Below, piece by piece: positions 7,486 through 16,850 of a stretch of DNA of 64,000 nucleotides. A program made the position numbers and the translations under genes. Each line of letters begins with the position of its first letter. The stretch's first letter is position 1. Under the pieces are notes generated by a model. It was not told the DNA's origin. It did not search any database and worked only from the letters and a program-made list of their open reading frames with translations. Source of the DNA: Pseudomonas sp. MWU13-2105 (GTDB lineage: Bacteria; Pseudomonadota; Gammaproteobacteria; Pseudomonadales; Pseudomonadaceae); assembly GCF_023242315.1 (NCBI RefSeq), contig NZ_JALLIY010000002.1, positions 124,001 to 188,000 of the forward strand, in the 5' to 3' direction.

Positions 7486-9000
7486 ATGCTTGAACAGTAC
7501 GTCAAGAAGATCCTCACCTCGCGCGTCTACGACGTTGCCGTGGAAACCCCATTGCAGACCGCTCGCCAGCTCTCCGAGCGGCTGGGCAACCAGGTCTGGC
7601 TCAAGCGCGAAGACCTGCAGCCGGTGTTTTCCTTCAAAATTCGCGGGGCCTACAACAAACTGACCCAGCTCAGCGAGGCCGAGCGCGCCCGTGGCGTGGT
7701 CACGGCTTCAGCGGGCAACCATGCCCAGGGCCTGGCCCTGGCGGCCAAGGTGCTGGGGGTCAAGGCCATCATCGTGATGCCCAAGACCACGCCGGAAATC
7801 AAGATCGAAGGTGTTCGCTCCCGGGGGGGCAAAGTGGTGTTGCATGGCGATTCCTTCGCCGAAGCCCTGGCGCATTCGCTGCGGCTGGTCGAGGAAAAAG
7901 GCTACGTCTACATCCACCCCTACGATGATCCGCATACCATTGCCGGGCAGGGTACCGTGGCGATGGAGATTTTGCGCCAGCATCCGGGGCCGTTGGATGC
8001 GATCTTCGTTCCGGTCGGCGGTGGCGGGTTGATTTCCGGGATCGCGGCCTATGTGAAGTACCTGCGGCCGGAGATCAAGGTGATCGGCGTCGAGCCGGAT
8101 GACTCCAACTGTCTGCAACAGGCCATGGCCGCCGGCGAGCGGGTGATATTGCCCTCCGTGGGGCTGTTCGCCGACGGTGTGGCCGTGGCCCAGATCGGCC
8201 AGCACACCTTCGATATCTGCAAGGACTATGTCGACGAGGTGATCACCGTCAGTACCGACGAGATCTGCGCCGCCATCAAGGATATCTACGACGATACCCG
8301 CTCGATCACCGAACCGGCCGGTGCCCTGGGCGTGGCGGGGATCAAGAAGTACGTCGAGTCGCGCAAGATCAGCGGGCAGACCCTGGTGGCGATCGACTCC
8401 GGCGCCAACGTCAACTTCGACCGCCTGCGCCATGTCGCCGAGCGTGCCGAGCTGGGTGAAGGGCGCGAAGCGATCATCGCCGTGACCATTCCGGAGCAGC
8501 CGGGCAGTTTCAAGGCGTTCTGCGAGGCCATCGGCAAGCGCCAGATCACCGAATTCAATTACCGTTATCACACCGGCCGCGAAGCGCATATTTTCGTCGG
8601 CGTGCAGACCCACCCCGACAGCGATCCGCGCAGCGCCCTGATCGACAGCCTGACCGGCCAGGGCTTCCCGGTGCTCGACCTGACCGACAACGAACTGGCC
8701 AAGCTGCATATCCGTCATATGGTCGGTGGGCATGCCGCCCATGTCAGCGACGAGATGGTGCTGCGTTTCGAGTTCCCGGAACGTCCGGGGGCATTGTTCA
8801 ACTTCCTCAACAAGCTTGGCGGGCGCTGGAATATCTCGATGTTCCATTACCGCAACCATGGTGCCGCTGATGGCCGGGTGGTCGCGGGCCTGCAGGTGCC
8901 AGAGGACGAGCGGCATCTGGTACCGGCGGCGCTGGCGAAAATCGGCTACCCGTATTGGGATGAAAGCGAGAACCCGGCGTATCGCTTGTTCCTTGGCTGA
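7486..9000 (+). CDS. ilvA: Threonine ammonia-lyase, biosynthetic
   Basis: A 504-residue PLP enzyme that deaminates threonine to 2-oxobutyrate, the committed step of isoleucine synthesis. The PLP lysine is in FSFKIRGAYNK; SAGNHAQGLALAA and the glycine loop VGGGGLISGIA follow. Two ACT-like regulatory repeats occupy about residues 325-504 (PEQPGSFKAFCEAI and FPERPGALFNFLNKLGG), as expected for the isoleucine-inhibited form. I chose the ATG at 7486 because the 38 upstream in-frame residues are unlike the family and span the rpiA-ilvA promoter region. A REP lies downstream. Confidence 0.97.
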   Translation: MLEQYVKKILTSRVYDVAVETPLQTARQLSERLGNQVWLKREDLQPVFSFKIRGAYNKLTQLSEAERARGVVTASAGNHAQGLALAAKVLGVKAIIVMPKTTPEIKIEGVRSRGGKVVLHGDSFAEALAHSLRLVEEKGYVYIHPYDDPHTIAGQGTVAMEILRQHPGPLDAIFVPVGGGGLISGIAAYVKYLRPEIKVIGVEPDDSNCLQQAMAAGERVILPSVGLFADGVAVAQIGQHTFDICKDYVDEVITVSTDEICAAIKDIYDDTRSITEPAGALGVAGIKKYVESRKISGQTLVAIDSGANVNFDRLRHVAERAELGEGREAIIAVTIPEQPGSFKAFCEAIGKRQITEFNYRYHTGREAHIFVGVQTHPDSDPRSALIDSLTGQGFPVLDLTDNELAKLHIRHMVGGHAAHVSDEMVLRFEFPERPGALFNFLNKLGGRWNISMFHYRNHGAADGRVVAGLQVPEDERHLVPAALAKIGYPYWDESENPAYRLFLG

Positions 9001-9062
9001 AACGCGGCGGATGGCTGCTAAGCTGGTGGGCAGGCCCGGTTTCTGGGGACGCTACAAAACCC

Positions 9063-9146
9063 TGTAGGAGCTGGCTTGCCAGCGATGAGGCCTGCAAGGG
9101 CGATGCAAGTCTCTGGGGCCCCATCGCCGGCCAGCCAGCTCCTACA
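9063..9146. repeat. REP-like inverted repeat
   Basis: TGTAGGAGCTGGCTTGCCAGCG on the left mirrors GCCGGCCAGCCAGCTCCTACA on the right (shown in full only in the sequence). It lies between ilvA and a DUF2269 gene and is the same class as the elements at 1599 and 6541. Confidence 0.82.
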
Positions 9147-9204
9147 AGGGTTGTGTTCGGCTCGTTGCTCGAAAGTTGCTCGTAAACACCAAGGAAACGA
9201 TGAA

Positions 9205-9633
9205 ATGGAAACTCTCACTGCCTTGAAACTGCTACACGGCGTGACACCGGTGCTTTTGCTCGGTAGCGCGCTGGCGGTGACGATCCGGCTTTGGCGCGGA
9301 CGCCGTGCTGGCGATGTGACTATCCAGAGTCACACCTTGCAGCGCCCCTGGTTCTTCGTCTGGGCCCTGATGGCGCTGTGCCTTGCGGTGCTGCCGGTCA
9401 GCGGCTGGTGGCTGGTGCACCTGGCTGGTTGGCCGCTGGGCCAGAGCTGGCTGTTGGGTTCGAGCGTGCTCTACACCCTGGGTGCCCTGAGCTGGGTGTG
9501 GCTGGTGGTCCGTCTCAATCGCCTGCGCCGTGGCATGACGGCGCGCCATCCAGGGTTCACGCTGGCCCTGGCCATTTTCACGGCCGTCTGTTTTGTCGCC
9601 ATTGCGGGCCTGATGGGCGCGAAACCGGTTTAA
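9205..9633 (+). CDS. DUF2269-like four-helix membrane protein
   Basis: A 142-residue integral membrane protein with four predicted transmembrane segments (about residues 7-27, 48-68, 80-105 and 118-138). The pattern resembles the DUF2269 protein encoded at 10909, for example LLHGVTPVLLLGSALA here against LKTLHILSSTILFGLGAG there. The ATG at 9205 follows an AAGGAAAC ribosome-binding site, which decides against the longer frame from 9076 that runs through the REP. The gene lies 22 bases before the SDR-DoxX gene. The function is unknown; inner-membrane location is clear. Confidence 0.78.
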   Translation: METLTALKLLHGVTPVLLLGSALAVTIRLWRGRRAGDVTIQSHTLQRPWFFVWALMALCLAVLPVSGWWLVHLAGWPLGQSWLLGSSVLYTLGALSWVWLVVRLNRLRRGMTARHPGFTLALAIFTAVCFVAIAGLMGAKPV

Positions 9634-9655
9634 ACCGTCAGGCCGGGGAGTTGCC

Positions 9656-10912
9656 ATGAAGGTGCTTCTGGTAGGGGCCACGGGTTTCGTCGGTCGCCAT
9701 TTGCTGGCGGCGTTGCATGCCGCGGGCCACGAAGTGGTCGCCACCAGCCGTGGGCAGCACATCCGCTCGCTGCCAGGTGTCGAATGGCAGGTGCTCGACC
9801 TGGATCGGTTGGCCGAGGACGCCAAGCATTTCATCCTGCCCCACGGTATCGATCTGCTGATCAATGCCGCCGGATTGTTGAGCGTCGATGAACAGGCATT
9901 GCGCCTGACCCAGGACCTGGGAGCCCGCGCGCTATTCGACCTGGCGGCGCGCCGGGGCGTGCGGGTGCTGCATATTTCCGCGCTGGGCGCCGGCGAGCAG
10001 CCGGATGTGCCGTTCCTGGCGAGCAAGGCGGTGGCGGATGATTACCTGATGGCGCTCGGCGTGCCCGCCGTGGTCCTGCGCCCCTCGTTGTTGCTGGGGG
10101 CCGGCGGGGCCAGCAGTGCCTGGTTGGCGCGGCTGTCTCCGTGGCCGCTGATTCCCCTGCTGGACCTGCAAGCCCGCCTGCAACCGCTGCACATCGACGA
10201 TCTGTCCGCCGCCGTGCTGGCTTTGCTGCGCCATTGGCCGGCGCATTCCCAGGTGTTGCCGCTGGTGGGGCCGCAAGTGCTGACACTGGCTCAGGTGCTT
10301 GACCAGTTGCGCGCGGCCCAGGGCTGGGGGCCCGCGCGCTACCTGAAGGCGCCGGGGATCCTGTCGCGGGCCGGGGCCTGGCTGGGCGAGCGCCTCGGTT
10401 GGCGGGCCTTGAATCGCCAGAGCCTGCGCATGGCGCCGCGTGACAATGTCGCCGACCCTGAGGCGCTGGCCGCGGTCTGTGGTTACCGGGTCGCGCCGTT
10501 ATCAACCCGCCTGCTGGACTGGCCGAACGCCGGCCAGAGCGTCCAGTGGGCGCTGCGACCGTTATTGCTGGCGGTGATGTTGCTGATCTGGCTGGGCACG
10601 GCGGCGGTTTGCCTCGGACCTGGTTACGACTGGAGCCTGCGGATCATGGCCGAGGCCGGTGTGAGCGGGACGCCCGCGGTGTTCGCGGTCTATGCCGGGT
10701 CGCTGTGCGACGGGCTACTGGGCCTGGGGATGCTGCTGCGGCGTACGCGCAAGTGGGCGTTCCGCGGGCAATTGCTGTTGATGGGCATCTACACCCTGAT
10801 TATCAGTTTCGTGCTGCCGCACTACTGGTTTGACCCTTATGCCGCCGTCGCCAAGAACCTGGTGCTGATGGTGGCGACCCTTTGGCTGCTTTGGACCGAA
10901 CCGCGTCGATGA
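9656..10912 (+). CDS. SDR-family epimerase-like protein fused to a DoxX-like membrane domain
   Basis: A 418-residue two-part protein. Residues 1 to about 290 are an atypical short-chain dehydrogenase of the NAD-dependent epimerase type with MKVLLVGATGFVGRHLLAAL at the start. The usual YxxxK motif is not obvious (the matching stretch reads VPFLASKAVADDYL, which keeps a Lys but not the Tyr), so catalysis is doubtful. Residues ~300-418 contain four predicted membrane helices resembling the DoxX-like family. It sits between two DUF2269 genes and overlaps the second by four bases, so the three products probably act together in the inner membrane. The substrate is unknown. Confidence 0.85.
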   Translation: MKVLLVGATGFVGRHLLAALHAAGHEVVATSRGQHIRSLPGVEWQVLDLDRLAEDAKHFILPHGIDLLINAAGLLSVDEQALRLTQDLGARALFDLAARRGVRVLHISALGAGEQPDVPFLASKAVADDYLMALGVPAVVLRPSLLLGAGGASSAWLARLSPWPLIPLLDLQARLQPLHIDDLSAAVLALLRHWPAHSQVLPLVGPQVLTLAQVLDQLRAAQGWGPARYLKAPGILSRAGAWLGERLGWRALNRQSLRMAPRDNVADPEALAAVCGYRVAPLSTRLLDWPNAGQSVQWALRPLLLAVMLLIWLGTAAVCLGPGYDWSLRIMAEAGVSGTPAVFAVYAGSLCDGLLGLGMLLRRTRKWAFRGQLLLMGIYTLIISFVLPHYWFDPYAAVAKNLVLMVATLWLLWTEPRR

Positions 10913-11376
10913 GTGCTTACCTGCTGCTGAAAACCCTGCATATCCTGTCTTCCACCATTCTCTTCGGCCTGGGTGCCGGTTCCGCCTATTACGCCTTGCG
11001 CGCCTGGCGCACGGGGCAGGTCGAGGTGATCGCGGCGACCTTCAAGCACCTGGTGTTCGCCGATTGGGCCTTTACCACCACCACGGCAGTGTTCCAGCCG
11101 TTGAGCGGGTTGGGGCTGATGCACCTGGCGGGTTGGCCTATTCAGCAAGGCTGGCTGATGTGGAGCCTGGGCCTGTTCGTGGTGGCGGGGATCTGCTGGC
11201 TACCGGTGGTCTGGCTGCAGATCCGGGTGCACAGGATGGCCGGGCAGGCCTTGCGCGATGGCACGGCGATGCCGATCGAGGCCGAAACCTATATGCGCTG
11301 GTGGTTTGTCCTGGGCTGGCCGGCGTTCTTGTCGTTTATGGCGATTTTCTACCTGATGGTCGCCAAGCCGGCCTGA
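10909..11376 (+). CDS. DUF2269 membrane protein
   Basis: A 155-residue protein with four predicted transmembrane helices, beginning MSAYLLLKTLHILSSTILFG and containing the conserved WAFTTTTAVFQPLSGL and the terminal WPAFLSFMAIFYLMVAKP. Such proteins may be related to quinone- or haem-linked membrane proteins, but no role is proven. The ATG overlaps the stop of the SDR-DoxX gene (ATGA), which fixes the start and shows translational coupling. Together with the gene at 9205 it gives two paralogous membrane partners around one SDR protein. Confidence 0.87.
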   Translation: MSAYLLLKTLHILSSTILFGLGAGSAYYALRAWRTGQVEVIAATFKHLVFADWAFTTTTAVFQPLSGLGLMHLAGWPIQQGWLMWSLGLFVVAGICWLPVVWLQIRVHRMAGQALRDGTAMPIEAETYMRWWFVLGWPAFLSFMAIFYLMVAKPA

Positions 11377-11396
11377 TCCGGCACCGAGTCGCCTTC

Positions 11397-11492
11397 TTCG
11401 CGGGCAAGCTCCGCTCCCACATCGGGTCCTGAGTCGTACGCACTTTCTGTGCTCGTCACAAATCCAATGTGGGAGCGGAGCTTGCCCGCGAA
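11397..11492. repeat. REPIN: paired REP palindromes
   Basis: Arms at 11397-11422 and 11467-11492 are perfect reverse complements (TTCGCGGGCAAGCTCCGCTC...), with about 44 bases between them. It lies between the convergent DUF2269 and HAD genes. The pairing of two inverted REPs matches REPINs mobilised by RAYT transposases, none of which is encoded here. Confidence 0.88.
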
Positions 11493-11499
11493 GAGGCCA

Positions 11500-12156
11500 T
11501 CAGCCACGCAGACTGATCACCGGCCACCCACGCTTCTCGGCTTCCGCCCGCAGATTCGGATCCGGATCCACCGCCACCGGATTGGTCACCTGCTCCAGCA
11601 GCGGCAGGTCATTCATCGAGTCGCTGTAGAAATAGCTGTCCTCCAGGCCATGCCCGGTTTCTTCCAGCCAACGATTCAAGCGCGTCACCTTGCCCTCGCG
11701 AAAGCATGGGACATCGGTGCTGCGCCCGCTGTAGCGGCCGTCGATCATCTCGCACTCGGTGGCGATCAGGGTCTCGACCCCTAGTCGTGTGGCAATCGGC
11801 GCCGTGACAAAACGGTTGGTGGCGGTGATGATCACCAGCTTGTCGCCCGCGTCGCGGTGCTGGGCCAGCAGTTCGAGGCCCTTGGGCAGCACGATGGGTT
11901 CGATGCAGTCGCGCATGTAGTCGCGATGCCATTCGTCCAGTTGCGCCATCTCGCTGCGGCCGAGAATCTCCAGGCAGAAGTTCAGGTATGCGGCGTTGTC
12001 CAGGCGGCCCGCCAGGTAATCCTGGTAGAACTCGTCGTTGCGGGTTTTATAGGCCACCGGATCGAGAATCCCCCGTTCGCACAGGTAATCGCCCCAGGCG
12101 TGGTCGCTGTCGCCGCCCAAAAGTGTGTTGTCCAAGTCGAATAAAGCCAGACGCAT
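11500..12156 (-). CDS. HAD-superfamily phosphatase (probable histidinol-phosphatase type)
   Basis: A 218-residue subclass IB HAD hydrolase. Motif I is [19 protein letters not shown] (nucleophile and acid/base Asp), motif II the ITATN stretch, and motif [16 protein letters not shown]. The helical cap between motifs I and II is like that of SerB-type phosphatases. The P. aeruginosa gene at this position, PA0335, is reported to be the histidinol-phosphate phosphatase of histidine synthesis. I transfer that only by gene order, since the fold alone does not give the substrate. The gene diverges from rppH, about 140 bases apart. Confidence 0.87.
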   Translation of the reverse strand: MRLALFDLDNTLLGGDSDHAWGDYLCERGILDPVAYKTRNDEFYQDYLAGRLDNAAYLNFCLEILGRSEMAQLDEWHRDYMRDCIEPIVLPKGLELLAQHRDAGDKLVIITATNRFVTAPIATRLGVETLIATECEMIDGRYSGRSTDVPCFREGKVTRLNRWLEETGHGLEDSYFYSDSMNDLPLLEQVTNPVAVDPDPNLRAEAEKRGWPVISLRG

Positions 12157-12299
12157 TGCGGTTACTCGCTGATAAGCCTGTAAAAAGGTCTCCAGAATAC
12201 GGTCTTTTCACAAGAGTGCACATAAGGTAGGCAGGCTCGTTGCTGCTTTCACAACCTTTGTGGAACAATGCGATGACATGCGTTTGCGAGGTGGTTGCC

Positions 12300-12779
12300 G
12301 TGATCGACCCCGATGGTTTCCGTCCTAATGTCGGGATAATTCTGACGAATGATGCTGGGCAGGTCCTCTGGGCACGCCGTATCAACCAAGATGCATGGCA
12401 GTTTCCGCAAGGCGGGATCAATCCAGACGAAACGCCCGAAGACGCTTTGTACCGCGAATTGAACGAAGAAGTCGGCCTGGAACGAGAAGATGTGCAAATT
12501 CTCGCCTGTACCCGGGGCTGGTTGCGCTATCGTTTGCCGCAACGCCTGGTACGTACCCACAGCCAACCGCTGTGCATCGGCCAGAAGCAGAAATGGTTTC
12601 TCCTGCGCTTGCTCTCCAACGAGCAGCGGGTGCGGATGGATTTGACCGGTAAACCGGAGTTCGATGGCTGGCGTTGGGTCAGCTATTGGTACCCGTTGGG
12701 CCAGGTGGTGACATTCAAGCGCGAGGTCTACCGTCGCGCGCTCAAAGAGCTTGCCCCGCGCCTGTTGGCGCGCGACTGA
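12300..12779 (+). CDS. rppH: RNA pyrophosphohydrolase RppH (NudH)
   Basis: A 159-residue Nudix hydrolase that removes pyrophosphate from triphosphorylated 5' ends of mRNA and so opens them to RNase E decay. The Nudix box begins [20 protein letters not shown] and continues VGL, with the family's [10 protein letters not shown] and [20 protein letters not shown]. The start is the GTG at 12300 ([15 protein letters not shown]), which gives the family's normal N-terminus and length. The upstream in-frame ATGs at 12240 and 12273 would add unmatched residues. ptsP follows after 21 bases, the usual arrangement in gammaproteobacteria. Confidence 0.96.
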   Translation: MIDPDGFRPNVGIILTNDAGQVLWARRINQDAWQFPQGGINPDETPEDALYRELNEEVGLEREDVQILACTRGWLRYRLPQRLVRTHSQPLCIGQKQKWFLLRLLSNEQRVRMDLTGKPEFDGWRWVSYWYPLGQVVTFKREVYRRALKELAPRLLARD

Positions 12780-12800
12780 CACGGAGTTCGACCCCGAGCC

Positions 12801-15074
12801 ATGCTCAATACGCTGCGCAAGATCGTCCAGGAAGTTAACGCCGCCAAGGATCTCAAGGCGGCGTTGGGCATTATTGTATTGCGCGTCAAAGAGGCCATGG
12901 GCAGCCAGGTCTGCTCGGTCTATTTGCTGGACCCCGAGACCAACCGCTTTGTCCTGATGGCCACCGAGGGCTTGAACAAGCGCTCGATCGGCAAGGTCAG
13001 CATGGCGCCGAACGAAGGCCTGGTTGGCCTGGTGGGTACGCGCGAAGAACCGTTGAACCTGGAGCACGCCGCCGATCACCCGCGGTATCGCTACTTTGCC
13101 GAAACCGGCGAGGAGCGTTACGCCTCCTTCCTCGGTGCGCCGATCATCCACCATCGCCGCGTTGTCGGCGTGCTGGTGATCCAGCAGAAAGAGCGGCGCC
13201 AGTTCGATGAGGGCGAGGAAGCCTTCCTCGTGACCATGAGCGCCCAGCTCGCCGGCGTTATCGCCCATGCCGAGGCCACCGGTTCGATTCGCGGGCTGGG
13301 GCGTGAAGGCAAGGGCATCCAGGAAGCCAAGTTCATCGGTGTGCCGGGCTCGCCGGGCGCGGCGGTCGGTACCGCGGTGGTCATGTTGCCGCCGGCGGAC
13401 CTGGACGTGGTGCCGGACAAGGCGATCATCGATATTGACGCCGAGCTGGCGCTGTTCAAGACCGCCATCGAAGGCGTGCGCGCCGATATGCGCACGCTCT
13501 CGGCAAAACTCGCGACCCAGTTGCGCCCGGAAGAGCGGGCCTTGTTCGACGTCTACCTGATGATGCTTGACGATGCCTCCCTGGGCAGCGAGATCACCAA
13601 TGTGATCAAGACCGGCCAATGGGCCCAGGGCGCCTTGCGCCAGGTGGTCACCGATCACGTCAACCGTTTTGAACTGATGGACGACGCCTACCTGCGCGAG
13701 CGCGCGTCGGACGTCAAGGACCTCGGGCGCCGGTTGCTGGCCTACCTGCAGTCCGAACGCCAGCAGGCCATGGTCTACCCGGACAACACTATCATGGTCA
13801 GCGAAGAGCTGACCGCGGCCATGCTCGGCGAGGTGCCGGAAGGCAAGCTCAAGGGCCTGGTCTCGGTACTGGGTTCGGGTAACTCCCACGTGGCGATCCT
13901 GGCGCGGGCCATGGGCATTCCGACGGTCATGGGCCTGGTCGACCTGCCTTACTCGAAGGTCGACGGCATCGAGATGATCGTCGACGGTGCGCGTGGCGAG
14001 GTGTTTACCAACCCCAGCGAAGTCCTGCGCAAGCAATACGCCAGTGTGGTGGAAGAAGAACGCCAGCTGTCCGAGGGCCTGGACGCCTTGCGCGAACTGC
14101 CCTGCGTGACCCCTGACGGTCATCGCATGCCGCTGTGGGTCAACACCGGCCTGCTGGCCGATGTGGCCCGGGCGCAGCAGCGCGGCGCCGAAGGTGTCGG
14201 CCTGTACCGCACCGAAGTCCCGTTCATGATCAACCAGCGCTTCCCGAGCGAGAAGGAGCAGTTGGCGATCTATCGCGAGCAGTTGTCGGCGTTCCATCCG
14301 CAACCGGTGACCATGCGCAGCCTGGACATCGGCGGCGACAAGTCGCTGCCGTATTTCCCGATCGAAGAGGACAATCCGTTCCTCGGCTGGCGCGGTATCC
14401 GCGTGACCCTCGACCACCCGGAAATCTTCCTGGTGCAGGCGCGGGCCATGCTCAAGGCCAGCGAGGGCCTGAACAACCTGCGGATCCTGCTGCCGATGAT
14501 CTCGGGCATCCATGAGATGGAAGAGGCGTTGCACCTGATCCACCGGGCCTGGGGCGAAGTGCGCGACGAAGGCACCGACGTGCCGATGCCGCCGGTGGGG
14601 GTGATGATCGAGATTCCGGCGGCGGTGTACCAGACCCGCGAGCTGGCGCGGCAGGTGGACTTCCTCTCGGTGGGCTCCAACGACCTGACCCAGTACCTGC
14701 TGGCCGTGGACCGCAACAACCCTCGGGTCGCGGACCTCTATGACTACCTGCACCCGGCGGTGCTGCAAGCCCTGCAGAATGTGGTGCGCGACGCCCATGC
14801 CGAAGGCAAGCCGGTGAGTATCTGCGGCGAGATGGCCGGCGATCCGATGGCGGCGGTGTTGTTGATGGCGATGGGCTTTGACAGCTTGTCGATGAACGCC
14901 ACCAACCTGCCGAAAGTGAAATGGATGCTGCGCCAGATCAACCTGAGCAAGGCCCGGGAACTGCTGGCCCAGGTGATGACCATCGACAACCCGCAGGTGA
15001 TTCGCAGTACCTTGCAGTTGGCGCTGAAGAACCTCGGCTTGTCACGGATGGTGGTGCCGACCGTCACACATTGA
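12801..15074 (+). CDS. ptsP: Phosphoenolpyruvate-protein phosphotransferase PtsP (EI-Ntr)
   Basis: A 757-residue first enzyme of the nitrogen-related phosphotransferase system; it takes phosphate from PEP and passes it to NPr. An N-terminal GAF domain (about 1-155) is followed by the EI domains. The phosphorylated His is H363 in GSGNSHVAILARAMGIPT, and the PEP-binding barrel shows EGVGLYRTEVPFM, RSLDIGGDKSLPYF, and the catalytic-Cys region GKPVSICGEMAGDP. Length is normal. It is very likely co-transcribed with rppH. GAF domains of this family sense glutamine or 2-oxoglutarate, linking nitrogen status to the relay. Confidence 0.97.
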   Translation: MLNTLRKIVQEVNAAKDLKAALGIIVLRVKEAMGSQVCSVYLLDPETNRFVLMATEGLNKRSIGKVSMAPNEGLVGLVGTREEPLNLEHAADHPRYRYFAETGEERYASFLGAPIIHHRRVVGVLVIQQKERRQFDEGEEAFLVTMSAQLAGVIAHAEATGSIRGLGREGKGIQEAKFIGVPGSPGAAVGTAVVMLPPADLDVVPDKAIIDIDAELALFKTAIEGVRADMRTLSAKLATQLRPEERALFDVYLMMLDDASLGSEITNVIKTGQWAQGALRQVVTDHVNRFELMDDAYLRERASDVKDLGRRLLAYLQSERQQAMVYPDNTIMVSEELTAAMLGEVPEGKLKGLVSVLGSGNSHVAILARAMGIPTVMGLVDLPYSKVDGIEMIVDGARGEVFTNPSEVLRKQYASVVEEERQLSEGLDALRELPCVTPDGHRMPLWVNTGLLADVARAQQRGAEGVGLYRTEVPFMINQRFPSEKEQLAIYREQLSAFHPQPVTMRSLDIGGDKSLPYFPIEEDNPFLGWRGIRVTLDHPEIFLVQARAMLKASEGLNNLRILLPMISGIHEMEEALHLIHRAWGEVRDEGTDVPMPPVGVMIEIPAAVYQTRELARQVDFLSVGSNDLTQYLLAVDRNNPRVADLYDYLHPAVLQALQNVVRDAHAEGKPVSICGEMAGDPMAAVLLMAMGFDSLSMNATNLPKVKWMLRQINLSKARELLAQVMTIDNPQVIRSTLQLALKNLGLSRMVVPTVTH

Positions 15075-15085
15075 GGGGGGAGGCG

Positions 15086-15832
15086 CTAGACCTTTAGCTC
15101 CACCTCTCCCAGATGCCCGCCATAAGGTCCGAAGCTGCGCTCCACAAGATGGCGCGTGCCGTCGGCGTGGCTGATCAGCACCGTGCTGGCCCGGGTGCCG
15201 TAGCTGGGACTGGCGATAAACACGCTGGACAACAGGCTCTCGGTGGCGAGGCCCACTCCGGTGTCCGGCAGCTCGGCAAAGGCCGCGGTCGTCGGATCGC
15301 CGAGCATCGCCAGCAAAGCCTCCGGCCGGGGATCGGCCAGCGCCCAGGACAATGCCGCCCGCGCCTTGAGCAGTTTCGGCCATGGCGTATCGAGTCCGGC
15401 ATTGGACAGTCCGTACACTCCTTCGGCCAGCTGCCGCGGCTCGCCTTCATGGGAATTGAAATGCCACAGCGCCTCTGTTGTGCCCAACAGCAGGTTGAAA
15501 CCGGCATATTCCAGCGATCTGGCACGAACTTCGGCTAAATACTGGTCAACCGACAACTCCCCGGTGAGAAAACGTGCCACCAGCTCCCCGCGCGAACGCC
15601 GGGCCACTGGTTGGTGCGGGTTGCGGATGTTGGTCAAGGCCGCAAAGCGGCCCCGGGCACCGATCCCGAGCCAGGTACCGCCCGCTTCCAGATCGCGTCC
15701 CGCATAGACCTGCGGCGCTTCAGGCCATTGCGCCAGCGGCAGGCTCGGCCGGGCATAGAATTCATCACGGTTGGCCGCGACGATCAGCGGCTGGGCATGG
15801 CCCGGGCGCCAGGCAAAGACAATCAGGCACAT
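15086..15832 (-). CDS. NRDE family (TANGO2-like) protein
   Basis: A 248-residue protein beginning MCLIVFAWRPG, with the name-giving NRDEFYARP near residue 20 and GGTWLGIGARGRFAALTNIR after it, all typical of the NRDE/TANGO2 family. Cys2 could become an N-terminal nucleophile after Met removal, as in Ntn hydrolases, but this is an analogy. The ATG at 15832 was chosen because the family starts with MC; the longer frame from 15916 adds 28 unrelated residues. The gene converges with ptsP, 11 bases apart. The function is unproven; a role in haem handling has been proposed for eukaryotic relatives. Confidence 0.87.
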   Translation of the reverse strand: MCLIVFAWRPGHAQPLIVAANRDEFYARPSLPLAQWPEAPQVYAGRDLEAGGTWLGIGARGRFAALTNIRNPHQPVARRSRGELVARFLTGELSVDQYLAEVRARSLEYAGFNLLLGTTEALWHFNSHEGEPRQLAEGVYGLSNAGLDTPWPKLLKARAALSWALADPRPEALLAMLGDPTTAAFAELPDTGVGLATESLLSSVFIASPSYGTRASTVLISHADGTRHLVERSFGPYGGHLGEVELKV

Positions 15833-15942
15833 CAGCGGATCCTCGATGTTTTTGCTCACTCTACGCAGGGTATCCATCGCCATCCAGTAGAGCCGTGTGC
15901 CTCCTTCCGTTACCATGCCGGACTTGTTTCGCGGGGGCGCGC

Positions 15943-16725
15943 ATGGAATTTCTGCTCTATCTGGTCTTGGGGGCCTGTGCCGGTGTGCTGGCCGGACTGT
16001 TCGGCGTGGGCGGCGGGATCATTATCGTCCCGGTGCTGGTGTTCAGTTTCACCCTGCAAGGGTTCGATCCGCAGATCCTCACGCACCTGGCGGTGGGCAC
16101 GTCCCTGGCGACGATCATTTTCACCTCGTTCAACACCATTCGCGGGCATCACAAGCGCGGTGCGGTGCTCTGGCCGGTCTTTACCTGGATGGCCGTGGGT
16201 ATCCTGCTCGGTTCGGGCCTCGGCGCGTTGACCGCCAAGGCTATCGCCGGCCCGAACCTGCAGAAGATCATTGGTGTGTTCGCCCTGGTGGTGGCGGCGC
16301 AGATGGCCCTGAACCTCAAGCCCAAGGCCAGCCGTAGCGTACCCGGCAAGTTCGGCCTCGGCCTGGCGGGGGCGGTGATCGGCTGGGCCTCGGCGATTTT
16401 CGGCATCGGCGGGGGCTCCCTGACCGTACCTTTCCTGACCTGGCGCAGCGTGCCGATGCAGCAGGCGGTGGCGACATCCTCGGCCTGCGGCTTGCCGATT
16501 GCCCTGGCCAGTACCTTGAGTTTCATGATTCTGGGTTGGCACGATCCGTTGTTGCCGGCCCACAGCCTGGGCTTTATCTATTTGCCGGCCTTGCTCGGGA
16601 TTGCCCTGACCAGTATGTTTTTTGCGCGTTTCGGTGTGCAGTTGGCGCACCAGTTGTCGCCGTTGTTGCTCAAGCGGCTGTTTGCCGGCCTGTTGTTCGT
16701 TGTCGGTCTGAAGTTCCTGATCTGA
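15943..16725 (+). CDS. TauE/SafE-family membrane exporter
   Basis: A 260-residue inner-membrane protein with about eight hydrophobic segments in two halves. Each half carries the family's glycine-rich signature: LFGVGGGIIIVPVLVF in the first and IFGIGGGSLTVPFLT in the second. The family moves small sulfur-containing or organic anions such as sulfite or sulfoacetate; the substrate cannot be read from sequence. The ATG at 15943 puts the first membrane helix at the N-terminus; the longer frame from 15574 runs through the antisense of the NRDE gene. Confidence 0.92.
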   Translation: MEFLLYLVLGACAGVLAGLFGVGGGIIIVPVLVFSFTLQGFDPQILTHLAVGTSLATIIFTSFNTIRGHHKRGAVLWPVFTWMAVGILLGSGLGALTAKAIAGPNLQKIIGVFALVVAAQMALNLKPKASRSVPGKFGLGLAGAVIGWASAIFGIGGGSLTVPFLTWRSVPMQQAVATSSACGLPIALASTLSFMILGWHDPLLPAHSLGFIYLPALLGIALTSMFFARFGVQLAHQLSPLLLKRLFAGLLFVVGLKFLI

Positions 16726-16850
16726 GTCACAGGCCCGGTTCAGTCATGTCGACGCAATATTGGCTTAATGGCGCGGTTGCAACATGACCCGCCGGCCCGG
16801 GTGATAGCTGTTCGCCGGGCCCTGAATTTTTACTCTATCGAGGAGTTGCA

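Noticed and set aside
12249..14798. 849-residue open frame on the minus strand
   Set aside because: It lies antisense to rppH and ptsP, which have complete family motifs. Long antisense frames are common in GC-rich codon-biased DNA, and the translation shows no recognisable domain.
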